Shown: positions 53,210 through 62,406, counted from the stretch's first letter. The stretch is 64,000 nt of DNA from Nonomuraea roseoviolacea subsp. carminata (GCF_024172185.1 NZ_JAMZEC010000001.1:3162001-3226000), one strand, 5' to 3'. The notes: a model not told the origin generated them from the letters alone. Translations and numbers: made by a program.

Positions 53210-55396
53210 ATGACGACCGTCCACCGGACCTGTCCCCTGTGCGAGGCCGTGTGCGGCCTGACCCTGACGCTGGACGAGGGCGGGCACGTCACCCGCGTCC
53301 GCGGCGACCAGGACGACCCGTTCAGCCGGGGCTTCATCTGCCCCAAGGGCGCCAGCCTGGGCCGCCTGGACGAGGATCCCGACCGGCTGCGCCGGCCGCT
53401 GATCCGCGAGGGCGACCTGTGGCGCGAGGCCGGCTGGGACGAGGCGTTCGACCTGGTCAAGGCCAACCTCGACCGGGTCGTCGCGACGTACGGCCGGCAG
53501 GCGCTCGGCATCTATCTGGGCAATCCGAGCGTCCACAGCATGGCCGGGTCCCTCTACGGCGGGCCGCTCATCAAGGCCCTGGGCACCCGCAACGTCTTCA
53601 CCGCGAGCACCGCCGACCAGATGCCGAAGCACGTGGCCAGCGGCCTGATGTTCGGCCACCCGCTGGCCATCCCCGTGCCCGACCTGGACCGCACCGACTT
53701 CCTGCTCATGCTGGGCGCCAACCCGCTGGAGTCCAACGGCTCGCTGTGCACCGCGCCCGACTTCCCCGGCCGGCTGAAGGCGCTGCGCGCGCGGGGCGGC
53801 CGGCTCGTGGTGGTCGACCCGCGCCGCACGCGTACGGCCGCGCTGGCCGACGAGCACGTGTTCGTCCGGCCCGGCACCGACGCCTACCTGCTGTTCGGCC
53901 TGGTCCACACGCTGTTCGCCGAGGACCTGACGCGGGTCGCCCAGCCGGTCGGCGGCCTGGACGAGGTGCGCGAGGCGGCCAAGCACTTCCCGCCCGAGGC
54001 GGTGGCCCGGCGCACGGGCGTGCCGGCCGACGTCGTCGTACGGCTGGCCAGGGAGCTGGCCGCGGCGCCCACCGCCGCGGTGTACGCCCGGATCGGCACC
54101 TGCACGACCGAGTTCGGCACGCTGGCCCAGTGGCTGGTGGACGTGCTCAACACGCTGACCGGCAACCTCGACCGGCCGGGCGGCGCCATGTTCGCCAAGG
54201 CGGCCACCGAGTCGCCCGGGCGGCGCCGGCCGTACACGGTGGGCCGGTGGCGCAGCCGGGTCCGCGGCCTGCCCGAGGCGAACGGCGAGCTGCCCGTGGC
54301 CACCCTTGCCGACGAGATCGAGACACCGGGCGAGGGTCAGATCCGGCTGATGGTGACCGTGGCCGGCAACCCGGTGCTGTCGGCCCCGCACGGCGACCGG
54401 CTCGACGCGGCCTTCGCCGGGCTCGACTTCATGGTGAGCGTCGACCCGTACCTCAACGAGACCACCCGGCACGCGCACGTCATCCTGCCGCCGCCGCGCG
54501 TGCTCCAGTCGGGCCACTACGACTTCGCGCTGCTCGGCCTGGCGGTGCGCAACTACGCCCGGTACTCGCCGCCGTCGCTGCCGCTGGACGGCCGGCCGTC
54601 GGAGGCGCTGATCCTGTCGCGGCTCGCCGGGATCGCCTCCGGCCTGGAGGGCGACCTGGACGAGTTCGTCATCGGCGGGATGCTGGCCAGGGCGGTGGAG
54701 ACGCCGGGGTCCGGGGTGGAGGGCCGCGACGTGGCCGAGCTGCGGGCCGAGCTGGACGGCGAGACGGGCGCGGAGCGCCGGCTGGACCTGATGCTGCGGC
54801 TCGGCCCGTACGGGGTGTGGGCCGGCAAGGGCGACCTGTCGCTGCGCAAGCTGCTCGACCACCCCCACGGGCTGGACCTCGGGCCGCTGGAGCCCCGCCT
54901 GCCCGAGGTGCTCAGGACCGCGTCCGGCATGGTGGAGCTGGCCCCGCCGCAGCTCCTGGAGGACGTCGAGCGGCTGCGCGGCCGGCTGGAGGAGGAGCCG
55001 CCGGAGATCGTGCTGATCGGCCGCCGCCACCTGCGCTCGAACAACAGCTGGATGCACAACGTGGCGCCGCTGGTGGGCGGGAGCAACACCTGCACGCTGC
55101 AGATCAACCCGGCGGACGTGTCCCGGCTCGGGCTGGACGGCACGGCCGTGGTGCGCTCGGCCCGGGGCGAGCTCACGGTGCCGCTGGAGCCGACCGACAC
55201 GATCATGCCGGGCGTGGTCTCGCTGCCGCACGGCTGGGGGCACGCGGGCAGCGCGCAGGCGGTGGCTGCCGAGCACGCCGGGGTGAGCGCGAACGTCCTC
55301 ACGGACGAAACGGCGATTGATCTTCCTTCCGGAAATGCCGTGTTCAACGGGGTGCCGGTCACGATTTTGCCATCTGGGGTGATCACCGCACATTAA
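53210..55396 (+). CDS. Molybdopterin-dependent oxidoreductase with N-terminal [4Fe-4S] site
   Basis: The 728-residue protein belongs to the DMSO-reductase superfamily. The N-terminal cluster motif is CPLCEAVCGL followed by GFICPKGASLG. Cofactor-binding stretches include YLGNPSVHSMAGS, LLMLGANPLESNGSL, VVVDPRRTRTAALADEHVFVRPGTDAYLLFGLVH and IPVATLADEIE. At the usual Mo-ligand position the sequence is TASTADQMPKH, with no Cys or Sec. The C-terminal molydop-binding domain contains GRRHLRSNNSWMHN and ends GNAVFNGVPVTIL. GGAG lies upstream of the ATG. The substrate is unknown; no small subunit or membrane anchor follows. Confidence 0.9.
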   Translation: MTTVHRTCPLCEAVCGLTLTLDEGGHVTRVRGDQDDPFSRGFICPKGASLGRLDEDPDRLRRPLIREGDLWREAGWDEAFDLVKANLDRVVATYGRQALGIYLGNPSVHSMAGSLYGGPLIKALGTRNVFTASTADQMPKHVASGLMFGHPLAIPVPDLDRTDFLLMLGANPLESNGSLCTAPDFPGRLKALRARGGRLVVVDPRRTRTAALADEHVFVRPGTDAYLLFGLVHTLFAEDLTRVAQPVGGLDEVREAAKHFPPEAVARRTGVPADVVVRLARELAAAPTAAVYARIGTCTTEFGTLAQWLVDVLNTLTGNLDRPGGAMFAKAATESPGRRRPYTVGRWRSRVRGLPEANGELPVATLADEIETPGEGQIRLMVTVAGNPVLSAPHGDRLDAAFAGLDFMVSVDPYLNETTRHAHVILPPPRVLQSGHYDFALLGLAVRNYARYSPPSLPLDGRPSEALILSRLAGIASGLEGDLDEFVIGGMLARAVETPGSGVEGRDVAELRAELDGETGAERRLDLMLRLGPYGVWAGKGDLSLRKLLDHPHGLDLGPLEPRLPEVLRTASGMVELAPPQLLEDVERLRGRLEEEPPEIVLIGRRHLRSNNSWMHNVAPLVGGSNTCTLQINPADVSRLGLDGTAVVRSARGELTVPLEPTDTIMPGVVSLPHGWGHAGSAQAVAAEHAGVSANVLTDETAIDLPSGNAVFNGVPVTILPSGVITAH

Positions 55397-55406
55397 GGTG
55401 TCGCGC

Positions 55407-56009
55407 GTGACTATCGCACCAGAAGAGGACCGCCTGACCGCCCAGATCGCCTTCGCCGTCGAGATCGACAAGTTGAAGCGGGTCATCCGCCGCAACCTGC
55501 TGATGGACGGTTCGCGGCGGGAGAACGACGCCGAGCACTCCTGGTACGTAGGCATGCTGGCCCTCGTGTTCGCCGAGCACGCCCCACCGGGCGCCGACAT
55601 CCAACGGGTGATCGCCATGCTCCTGGTGCACGACCTCGTGGAGATCGACGCGGGCGACACCTTCATCTACGACCCGGTGGCGGTGGCCGCGCAGGCCCAG
55701 GCCGAGCGGACCGCCGCCGAGCGGATCTTCGCGCTGCTGCCGGCCGACCAGGCGGCGTCGATGCGGGAGCTGTGGGAGGAGTTCGAGGCGCGGGAGACGC
55801 CCGAGGCGAGGTTCGCCAAGGCGCTGGACCGCTTCGCGCCGATCCTGGCCAACCACAACACCGAGGGCGGCACGTGGCCGCTGTTCCGGGTGACGGCGTC
55901 GCAGGTCAAGGAGAAGGTACGGCTCATCGAGGAGGGCTCGCCGTCGCTGGGCGCGTACGCCATGGAGCTGGTCGAGCTGTCCGTCGCGAGAGGTCACCTG
56001 TCCGAGTGA
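55407..56009 (+). CDS. HD-domain hydrolase (YfbR/HDDC2-like nucleotidase)
   Basis: The 200-residue protein has the HD metal site in NDAEHSWYVGML, VIAMLLVHDLVEIDAGDTF (His-Asp pair) and a later Asp (ALDRFAPILANHNTEGG). This form fits the HD_3/YfbR-like 5'-deoxynucleotidases, which dephosphorylate deoxynucleoside monophosphates. GTG at 55407 has AAGG 8 bases upstream; a GTG three codons earlier is in frame. It begins 10 bases after the oxidoreductase stop. Confidence 0.88.
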   Translation: MTIAPEEDRLTAQIAFAVEIDKLKRVIRRNLLMDGSRRENDAEHSWYVGMLALVFAEHAPPGADIQRVIAMLLVHDLVEIDAGDTFIYDPVAVAAQAQAERTAAERIFALLPADQAASMRELWEEFEARETPEARFAKALDRFAPILANHNTEGGTWPLFRVTASQVKEKVRLIEEGSPSLGAYAMELVELSVARGHLSE

Positions 56010-56039
56010 TGCCCTCACCCCTGGGGTAGGGGACTTGTC

Positions 56040-56951
56040 GTGAAAGAGATAGTACGACCGAGACGTAGGCAGATGCGTGTTTTGGGGGGACCGCTGGACC
56101 TGGCCGACCGGCTCGAGAAGTCCAAGGCCATGGACAAGTCCATCCAGGGGCTGGCCAAGGCCGTGCGCGACAGGATCCGGCCGGGCCTGCTGCGGGACGT
56201 GCTCCACGGCGTCCCGCTGGGCAAACCCCTGCACCCGCCGATGACGATGGTGAGCCTGGGCTGCTGGACCTCGGCCGGCATACTCGACCTCACGACCATC
56301 GACCGCCGGGCCGCCCGGCTGCTGCTCGCCGTCGGCATCGGCAACGCGATCCCCACGGCCGCCGCCGGCCTGACCGACTGGTCCTCGCTGCACCGCGAGC
56401 AGCAGCGCGTCGGGTTCGTCCACATGCTGGCGAACGTGGCGGCCCTCGGCTTGTTCACCGCCTCCCTGGCGACCCGCATGGCCGGCCGCGAACGCGTCGG
56501 GCGCGTCCTGACGTGGACCGGGCTCGGCGTGGGCAGCCTCGGCGCCTACCTGGGCGGCCACATGGCCTACCGGCAGGCGGCCGGCGCCAACCACGCGCCG
56601 CAGGTGGCCCACCTGGTGCCGCTCGGCTGGCACGACCTGTGCCGGCTCAGCGACCTGCCCGACGGCCGGCCGGTCGCGCGCCGGCTCGGCTACATCCAGC
56701 TCTTCGTGCTGCGGCGGGGCGAGGCCGTCACCGTGCTCGCCGACCGCTGCCCCCACCTGGCGGGCCCGCTCCACCAGGGCCGGCTGGTCTCGGAGAACGG
56801 CGAGGTCTGCGTGGTCTGCCCCTGGCACGGCAGCACGTTCCGGCTGGAGGACGGCTCCGTCAGGCACGGCCCGGCCACGGCCCCCGCTCCGGCCTTCGAG
56901 GCGCGGGTGCGCAAGGACGGCACGATCCAGGTGAGACCGGGCTTGATCTGA
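56040..56951 (+). CDS. DUF2231-type membrane protein fused to a Rieske [2Fe-2S] domain
   Basis: The 303-residue protein has an N-terminal four-TM DUF2231-like part (LHPPMTMVSLGCWTSAGILDL, AVGIGNAIPTAAAGLTDWSSL, HMLANVAALGLFTASLATR, GVGSLGAYLGGHMAYRQ) and a C-terminal Rieske domain with both ligand pairs (DRCPHLAGPLHQG and VCPWHGSTFRL). It probably moves electrons at the membrane. The GTG start has GGGG upstream; an ATG 11 codons in is possible. It follows the HD gene by 30 bases and may be cotranscribed with the molybdoenzyme. Confidence 0.9.
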   Translation: MKEIVRPRRRQMRVLGGPLDLADRLEKSKAMDKSIQGLAKAVRDRIRPGLLRDVLHGVPLGKPLHPPMTMVSLGCWTSAGILDLTTIDRRAARLLLAVGIGNAIPTAAAGLTDWSSLHREQQRVGFVHMLANVAALGLFTASLATRMAGRERVGRVLTWTGLGVGSLGAYLGGHMAYRQAAGANHAPQVAHLVPLGWHDLCRLSDLPDGRPVARRLGYIQLFVLRRGEAVTVLADRCPHLAGPLHQGRLVSENGEVCVVCPWHGSTFRLEDGSVRHGPATAPAPAFEARVRKDGTIQVRPGLI

Positions 56952-56967
56952 ACCTTGCTTGAGGTTC
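56950..56967 (+). promoter_or_regulatory. SoxR/MerR-like dyad before the NmrA-like gene
   Basis: GAACCTTGCTTGAGGTTC is an imperfect dyad whose right half (TTGAGGTTC) matches actinobacterial SoxR boxes. SoxR in S. coelicolor is known to control an NmrA-like reductase gene. Confidence 0.4.
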
Positions 56968-56973
56968 TACGGT
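56968..56973 (+). promoter_or_regulatory. Putative -10 box, leaderless NmrA-like gene
   Basis: TACGGT ends 7 bases before the ATG and directly follows the MerR-like dyad. Confidence 0.4.
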
Positions 56974-56980
56974 CGTAGCC

Positions 56981-57820
56981 ATGAGCGACATCCTTGTGAC
57001 CGGTGCGACCGGCAACGTCGGCAAACACGTCGTCTCCCAGCTCGCGCAGGCCGGCATCCCGGTCCGCGCGCTGGTGCGCGACCCGTCCCGGGCCAGGCTC
57101 CCGGAGAACGTCCAGGTGGTGGCGGGCGACCTGACCGCCCCCGAGACGCTGGAGCCGGCGCTGCGCGACGTGGACGCCGTCTTCCTGGTCTGGCCCGGTT
57201 TCGCCGCCGAGACGGCCGAGCCCGTGGTGGAGGCGATCGCCAAGCACGCCCGCCGCGTGGTCTACCTGTCGGCGGACGTGCCCGGCGCCGGTGACGACGA
57301 CGAGCCGTCGATCTTCCACCAGCGGATCGAACGGCTCATCAGGCGCACCGGCGTGAACTGGACGTTCCTGCGGCCCGGCGGCTTCGCCGTCAACACGCTC
57401 GGCTGGGCCGACCAGATCCGGCAGGGCGTGGTGCGCTGGCCGTTCGGGACGGCCTCCCGCTCGCTCATCCACGAGAAGGACATCGCGGCGGTCGCGACGC
57501 ACGTGCTCACCTCCGGCGGCCACACCGGGGCGGCGTACGTGATCACCGGGCCGGAGCGGCTGACGCAGGCCGAGCAGGTGCGCGTCATCGGCGAGGTGGT
57601 CGGGCGGGAGGTGCGCTGGGAGGACATGCCGCCGGAGGAGGCGCGCGAGGTGCTGACCCGCGCGTGGGGCGACCCCGGCTTCGTGGAGTCGGCGCTGCGC
57701 GGGTGGGAGTCGTTCGTGACGGCGCCGGAGAAGGTCACCGACACGGTGGAGCGGCTGCTGGGCCGGCCGGCGCTGACGTTCCGCCAGTGGGCGGAGGACC
57801 ACGCCGCCGACTTCCGCTGA
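56981..57820 (+). CDS. NmrA-family NAD(P)H-binding protein
   Basis: The 279-residue atypical SDR begins ILVTGATGNVGKHVVSQLAQAGIPVRALVRDPSRA (GxxGxxG with Arg for NADPH) and has VVAGDLTAPETLEPAL, VVYLSADVPG and WTFLRPGGFAVNTLGWADQIRQG. There is no YxxxK. Related proteins are NADPH sensors or quinone reductases. A SoxR-like dyad in its promoter would fit redox stress control. Confidence 0.9.
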   Translation: MSDILVTGATGNVGKHVVSQLAQAGIPVRALVRDPSRARLPENVQVVAGDLTAPETLEPALRDVDAVFLVWPGFAAETAEPVVEAIAKHARRVVYLSADVPGAGDDDEPSIFHQRIERLIRRTGVNWTFLRPGGFAVNTLGWADQIRQGVVRWPFGTASRSLIHEKDIAAVATHVLTSGGHTGAAYVITGPERLTQAEQVRVIGEVVGREVRWEDMPPEEAREVLTRAWGDPGFVESALRGWESFVTAPEKVTDTVERLLGRPALTFRQWAEDHAADFR

Positions 57821-57849
57821 CCCTTCGTCGGCTTCCGCCGACCAAGCCG

Positions 57850-58107
57850 TCAGTCCTCGCCCTCGCCGTCCCCGGCGTAGCGCCGCGCGGAGTTCTCGTC
57901 GGCGGGGTGCTCCACCAGGGCGAGGATGCGGCTGGACATGAACCGCGCGGTCCGTACGGCCGTGCCGCCGCGGGTGACCTCGCTGACCTCGACCAGGCCC
58001 CGGCGCGTGGCCACCTCGACGCGGCGGCCCGCGCGGGTGGCGACCACTTCGTAGGTGCGCGGGGTTCCCCCCGCATCGATGACGATCTCCACCCGATCAC
58101 CCTTCAT
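57850..58107 (-). CDS. Small hypothetical protein (85 aa)
   Basis: The protein reads MKGDRVEIVIDAGGTPRTYEVVATRAGRRVEVATRRGLVEVSEVTRGGTAVRTARFMSSRILALVEHPAD, a likely small beta-barrel with basic surface. The ATG has no clear ribosome site; a TTG six codons upstream is in frame. GC3 is high, supporting coding. It lies 30 bases after the stop of the TauE-like gene on the same strand. I do not recognise the family. Confidence 0.65.
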   Translation of the reverse strand: MKGDRVEIVIDAGGTPRTYEVVATRAGRRVEVATRRGLVEVSEVTRGGTAVRTARFMSSRILALVEHPADENSARRYAGDGEGED

Positions 58108-58137
58108 GTACGGATTTATGCCCAAAAAGCGGGGAAA

Positions 58138-58890
58138 TTACCCGTACACCAGTTTGACAATCGCGGCGATCCCCACCACCACGATGATCCCGCGCAGCAC
58201 CGGAGCGGGGATCCGCCGCCCGACCCTGGCCCCCAGGAAACCGCCGGCCGTGGCGCCCAGCGCGACCGCCAGCACCGCCCACCAGTCGACGTGGGCGACG
58301 AAGAAGAACAGCACGGCCGCGGTGGCGTTGACGATCAGCGACAGCACGTTCTTGGCGGCGTTCACCCGCTGGATGCCGTCGTCGAGGAAGCTGCCGAGCA
58401 GGCCGATCAGCAGCACGCCCTGCGCCGCGCCGAAGTAGCCCCCGTACACGCCCGCGGCGAACACGCCCAGCCAGAGCGCGATCCCGCCGTGGGGGTGGGG
58501 ATGCTCGCGGCGCGCCGCCAGCCAGCCGTTGAGCTTGGGCTGGACCACGACCAGCACGCACGCCAGCCCGATGAGCACCGGCACCACGACCTGGAACACG
58601 TCCGGGTCGAGGAACAGCAGCAGGATCCCGCCGATGAGCGAGCCGAGGCAGGAGGCCGGGGCCAGCCGCAGCAGCCGCTCGCGCTGGCCCTTGAGCTCCT
58701 CGCGGTAGCCGTAGGCGCCGGTGAAGGAGCCCGGCACCAGGCCGATGTTGTTGGACACGTTGGCGACGACCGGATCGACGCCCACGGCGACCAGGGTCGG
58801 GAAGGTGATCAGCGACCCGGATCCGACGACCGCGTTGATGGCTCCCGCCGCGACACCGGCCGCGCAGACCGCGACCCCTTCCCAGAACAT
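58138..58890 (-). CDS. TauE/SafE family sulfite/organic anion exporter
   Basis: The 250-residue membrane protein has eight TM helices in two repeats with the family motifs GAINAVVGSGSLITFPTLVAVGVDPVVANVSNNIG and GVYGGYFGAAQGVLLIGLLGSFL, VNAAKNVLSLIVN and GATAGGFLGARVGRRIP. It probably exports sulfite, sulfonates or similar anions. A GTG just before the ATG is an alternative start. Confidence 0.9.
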   Translation of the reverse strand: MFWEGVAVCAAGVAAGAINAVVGSGSLITFPTLVAVGVDPVVANVSNNIGLVPGSFTGAYGYREELKGQRERLLRLAPASCLGSLIGGILLLFLDPDVFQVVVPVLIGLACVLVVVQPKLNGWLAARREHPHPHGGIALWLGVFAAGVYGGYFGAAQGVLLIGLLGSFLDDGIQRVNAAKNVLSLIVNATAAVLFFFVAHVDWWAVLAVALGATAGGFLGARVGRRIPAPVLRGIIVVVGIAAIVKLVYG

Positions 58891-58928
58891 CACCCGCCCG
58901 AGCCTAAAGGGCCCGCCCCCGCGCGAAG

Positions 58929-58992
58929 GCGCGGGGGGTGGCAGGTCCCGCGCTCAGAGCGCGCGGGGGGTGCCAGGCCCCGTGCTCAGCGG
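58929..58992. repeat. Imperfect 32-bp tandem repeat downstream of an ABC ATPase gene
   Basis: Units 58929-58960 and 58961-58992 share gcgcggggggtg(g/c)cagg(t/c)cccg. They lie in the gap between the ATPase stop and the TauE gene. Confidence 0.7.
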
Positions 58993-58998
58993 GCGCGG

Positions 58999-59787
58999 TC
59001 AGAAGGCGCGCGCGTACCAGCGGCCCCCCGCGCTGCGGTCGAGCGTCAGCGGCACACCGAACGTCTGCGACAGGTTGTCGGCCGTCATCACGTCGTCGAG
59101 CGCCCCCTGCGCCACCACCGAGCCGTTGCGCAGCAGCAGCCCGTGCGTGAACCCGGCCGGCACCTCCTCGACGTGGTGCGTGACCAGCGCCAGCGTGGGC
59201 GAGCGGTGGTCGTGGGCCAGCACCGACAGCCGGCGCACCAGGTCTTCGCGGCCGCCCAGGTCGAGGCCCGCGGCGGGCTCGTCGAGCAGCAGCATCTCCG
59301 GGTCGGGCATCAGCGCGCGGGCGATCTGCACCCGCTTGCGCTCGCCCTCCGACAGCGTGCCGAACCGGCGGCGGATCAGGTGCGCCGCCCCCAGCATGTC
59401 GATCAGCTCGACGGCCCGGGTCACGTCGTTGGAGTCGTACTCCTCCGTCCAGCGGCCCATGATCCCGTACGAGGCCGTGAGCACCAGGTCGATGACCTTC
59501 TCCTCCGGCGGGATGCGCTCGGCCAGCGCGGAGCTGGCCAGCCCGATCCGCGGCCGCAGATCGAAGACGTCGGTCTGGCCGAGCCGCTCGCCCAGCACCT
59601 CGACCACGCCCTCGGTCGGGAACAGGAGCGTGGCCGCCACCTGCAGCAACGTGGTCTTGCCCGCGCCGTTCGGCCCGATGACGACCCATCGTTCGTCCTC
59701 GTTGACCGTCCAGTCGATGCCGCGCAGCAGGGCCGCTCCGTCGCGCCTGACGACGACGTCCTGGAGCCGCAGCACCTGACCACCCAT
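58999..59787 (-). CDS. Stand-alone ABC transporter ATP-binding protein
   Basis: The 262-residue ATPase has Walker A VIGPNGAGKTT, Q-loop region VFDLRPRIGLASSALAE, signature LSEGERKRVQIARAL, Walker B MLLLDEPAAGLDLGG and H-loop LVTHHVEEVPAGF. The sequence pattern is of the YlmA/ModF-like cytosolic ABC proteins that have no paired permease. GGAGGGATCC precedes ATG by 5 bases. No permease is adjacent, so a regulatory or repair role is possible. Confidence 0.9.
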   Translation of the reverse strand: MGGQVLRLQDVVVRRDGAALLRGIDWTVNEDERWVVIGPNGAGKTTLLQVAATLLFPTEGVVEVLGERLGQTDVFDLRPRIGLASSALAERIPPEEKVIDLVLTASYGIMGRWTEEYDSNDVTRAVELIDMLGAAHLIRRRFGTLSEGERKRVQIARALMPDPEMLLLDEPAAGLDLGGREDLVRRLSVLAHDHRSPTLALVTHHVEEVPAGFTHGLLLRNGSVVAQGALDDVMTADNLSQTFGVPLTLDRSAGGRWYARAF

Positions 59788-59844
59788 CCCCGGATCCCTC
59801 CTTTAGGAGAACGCTCGGGACAAACCTATTGCAGGGCGAGCGCA

Positions 59845-59850
59845 TATCGT
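59845..59850 (+). promoter_or_regulatory. Putative -10 box, leaderless conserved gene
   Basis: TATCGT ends 6 bases before the GTG of the 240-residue protein; no ribosome site precedes it. Confidence 0.45.
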
Positions 59851-59856
59851 GGACCG

Positions 59857-60579
59857 GTGCACCCTGAATCGCCTGTCTGCCGGGTCATGGTCGCCTGGGG
59901 CAACGCCTGGCTCGCCGGTCACGTCGGCCTCGACGAGGTCGCCGACCGGGTCGAGAGCGCCGGCGGCCCCACCGTCGTGGGCGACGTCCCGCTGCGCCGG
60001 CACCTGGCCGACCTGCGCGGCGACGGGCTGAGCGAGTTCCGGCTGGCGCTGCCCGCGCCCGGCGACCCGCTCGGGCTGTCCGGTCCGCCCGAGTTCAACG
60101 CCGCGGCCGTCGAGGCCCGCCAGGCGGTCATCGCGGTGCTGTCCGAGCGGCGCCTCGGGCTGGTGCCCTTCGTCGACCGGCGCGGCTCGTCGTACGTGGG
60201 CGTGCGCATGTCGGCGCACGAGGCGGGGCCCGTACGGCACGACCTGCCGTCGGTGGCCGAGGCCGACCGGGAGCTGACCGACGCGATGCGCGACGCCACC
60301 GAGGCGCTCGCCGGGGTCGACGGCCCCGCGCCCGTCCGGCCCGACCGGCTGGGCGCCAGGGGAGGGGAGCTGGCGCCGGGCTACCCGGCGCGGGCGCACC
60401 GCGTCGCCGCGCTCGCGGCCAGGCTGGCCACGGTGGTGCAGCTCGCCGGGGAGCGCGGGCTCACCTCGGGGCAGGTCACCGCCCGCGACGCCGCCCTCCG
60501 CGACCTGGACCGCGCGATCCGGCGGGCGCTCGTGGCCTGCTGCCACGCCATCCTGGAGCCGTCCCCCGACCGGCCCTGA
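59857..60579 (+). CDS. Conserved hypothetical protein (240 aa)
   Basis: The protein begins MHPESPVCRVMVAWGNAWLAGHVGLDEVADRVESAGGPTVVGDVP and contains EFRLALPAPGDPLGLSGPPEFNAAAVEARQAVIAV, VPFVDRRGSSYVGVRMSAHEAGP and a helical C-terminus. Soluble alpha/beta composition with no TM or catalytic signature. I recall similar actinobacterial proteins without function. The GTG is chosen because TATCGT lies just upstream and the frame before it is non-coding; an internal ATG at codon 11 is less likely. Confidence 0.75.
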   Translation: MHPESPVCRVMVAWGNAWLAGHVGLDEVADRVESAGGPTVVGDVPLRRHLADLRGDGLSEFRLALPAPGDPLGLSGPPEFNAAAVEARQAVIAVLSERRLGLVPFVDRRGSSYVGVRMSAHEAGPVRHDLPSVAEADRELTDAMRDATEALAGVDGPAPVRPDRLGARGGELAPGYPARAHRVAALAARLATVVQLAGERGLTSGQVTARDAALRDLDRAIRRALVACCHAILEPSPDRP

Positions 60580-60646
60580 CGCCGCTCGCTCCTGGCGGGG
60601 GTCCCTGCGCAGGAGCAGACCGGGCCGTGCTTGCCCCGGGCAGGGG

Positions 60647-61285
60647 TCAGGCCAGGCCGTGGCGCACCGCGTACAGGGCGGCCTGGGTGCGGTCCTGGAC
60701 GCCGAGCTTCATCAGCACGTTCGACACGTGGGTCTTGACCGTCTTCTCGGCCACGGCGAGGCTCCGCGCGATCTCCCTGTTGGAGCGGCCCGCCGCGATC
60801 AGTGCGAGCACCTCGCGCTCCCGCTCGGTCAGCGGCGCCGGCCCCGGCACGCCTCCCCCGCCGCCCGCGTGGGCGTCCGCGCCCGCGCTCAGCATCGCCT
60901 CGGCCGCCTCCGGCGCGAGCAGCACCTGGCCGCCGTGGACCGCCCGCACGGCCTGCGCCAGCGCCGACGGGTCCACGTCCTTGTAGAGGAACCCGGCCGC
61001 GCCCGCCCGCATCGCCGGCGCGACGTCCGACCGGTCGCTCACCGACGTGAGCACCAGCACCCGGGCCGGCGAGCCGGACAGCCGCTCCAGCGCGCCCAGC
61101 CCGTCGAGCACCGGCATCCGCAGGTCGAGCAGCACCACGTCGGGGACCAGCTCCGCGGCCAGCTCGACGGCCCGCTCACCGTCGCCGGCCTCGCCCACGA
61201 CCGTGATGTCGTCCTGGAGGTCGAGGAACGTGCGCAACCCCTGCCGCACCACCGGATGATCGTCGGCGATCAGCACCCGGATCAC
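60647..61285 (-). CDS. NarL/LuxR-family response regulator
   Basis: The 212-residue regulator has a receiver (LIADDHPVVRQGL, phospho-acceptor in VVLLDLRMPVLDG, VLVLTSVSD, FLYKDVDP) and a LuxR HTH (LTEREREVLALIAAGRSNREIARSLAVAEKTVKTHVSNVLMKLG). The GTG overlaps the stop of the GAF kinase gene, so the two form one system. Targets are unknown. Confidence 0.93.
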   Translation of the reverse strand: MIRVLIADDHPVVRQGLRTFLDLQDDITVVGEAGDGERAVELAAELVPDVVLLDLRMPVLDGLGALERLSGSPARVLVLTSVSDRSDVAPAMRAGAAGFLYKDVDPSALAQAVRAVHGGQVLLAPEAAEAMLSAGADAHAGGGGGVPGPAPLTEREREVLALIAAGRSNREIARSLAVAEKTVKTHVSNVLMKLGVQDRTQAALYAVRHGLA

Positions 61286-62406
61286 ACGCCCACCTCCACG
61301 CGGACCGTCGTCCCCCGGTCCGGCGCCGAGTCCACGGTCATCACCCCGCCCACCGACTCCGCACGCTCCCGCATCGACACCAGGCCGAGGCCGCGCGAGC
61401 CGCCCTGCTCGAAGCCGCCGCCGTCGTCGGACACCGACAGGGACAGCTTGCCGCCCGCGTGACGCAGCCGTACCGCCACCTCGGAGGCGCCCGAGTGGCG
61501 CAGCGCGTTGTGCAGCGCCTCCTGCGCCACTCTGAGCAGCGCCACCTCCACGGCGGAGTCGAGCGGCGGCGGCTCGTCGCAGTCGAACACCACGCGCGCC
61601 GGGTGCAGCCGGTCCAGCATGCGTACGTGCTTGCGCAGCGTCTCGGCCAGGCCGTGGCGGTCCAGCTCGGCCGGGCGCAGCTCGACGATCACCGCGCGCA
61701 GCTCGGCCAGCGCCTCGCCGGCCAGCCGCTGCACGCGCTCCAGCTCGGCCGCCGCCCGGTCCGGCGCCTTGTCCAGCATGGTCGCGGCGGCCTGGGCCGT
61801 CAGCCGCAGCGAGAACAGCTTCTGCGTCACCGCGTCGTGCAGCTCCCGCGCCATCCGGTTGCGCTCCTCCAGCATGGCCAGCTCGCGGCCGCGCTCGTAC
61901 AGCCGGGCGTTGGTCAGCGCGATCGCCGCGTGCGCCGCGAACAGCGTCAGCAGCTCCTCGTCGGCCGCCGTGAAACCGCCCTGCGTGCGCTTGTTGGCCA
62001 GGAAGATGATGCCGAGCACCTCGTCGCCGTCGCGGATCGGCACGCCGAGGAAGTCCTTCATCACCGGGTGCGCCTTCGGCCACCACTCGAAGCGCGGGTC
62101 CTCACGCAGGTCGGGCAGCCGCACCGGGGCCCCGTCGCGCAGCATCGCGCCGAGCATGCCGTGCTGGCGCGGCAGCGGCCCGATCGCGTCCCACTGCCGG
62201 TCGGTCAGCCCCTCGGCGACGAACTCCCCGAACGAGCCGTCCTCGTCGGGCACCCCGAGCGCGGCGTAGCGGGCGTCGAGCAGCCGCTGCGCCGAACGGA
62301 CGATCACCTGGAGCACCTCGCGCACCGACAGGTGCCGGGTGACCGCGAGCACGGCGCCGCTCACGGCCTGCAGGATCTCCTCACGGTCCGACGTCACGGG
62401 ACCCAC
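61282..62406 (-). CDS. GAF-domain sensor histidine kinase (soluble, LiaS/DevS-like)
   Basis: The 374-residue kinase has one GAF domain (about 15-175, LLDARYAALGVPDEDGSFGEFVAEGL, DFLGVPIRDGDEVLGIIFLANKRTQGGF), a HisKA_3 box with His in RMARELHDAVTQKLFSLRL, and a HATPase domain (RVAQEALHNALRHSGASEV, DDGGGFE, GLGLVSMRERAESVGG). No TM helix is present, so it senses a cytosolic or diffusible signal. GTG starts at codon 1 or 4 are both possible. Confidence 0.92.
   Translation of the reverse strand: MGPVTSDREEILQAVSGAVLAVTRHLSVREVLQVIVRSAQRLLDARYAALGVPDEDGSFGEFVAEGLTDRQWDAIGPLPRQHGMLGAMLRDGAPVRLPDLREDPRFEWWPKAHPVMKDFLGVPIRDGDEVLGIIFLANKRTQGGFTAADEELLTLFAAHAAIALTNARLYERGRELAMLEERNRMARELHDAVTQKLFSLRLTAQAAATMLDKAPDRAAAELERVQRLAGEALAELRAVIVELRPAELDRHGLAETLRKHVRMLDRLHPARVVFDCDEPPPLDSAVEVALLRVAQEALHNALRHSGASEVAVRLRHAGGKLSLSVSDDGGGFEQGGSRGLGLVSMRERAESVGGVMTVDSAPDRGTTVRVEVGV

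Noticed and set aside
57664..60579. Very long plus-strand ORF running from the NmrA-like gene to the 240-aa protein.
   Set aside because: It is a read-through frame opposite the TauE and ABC genes; only its last 240 codons have support.
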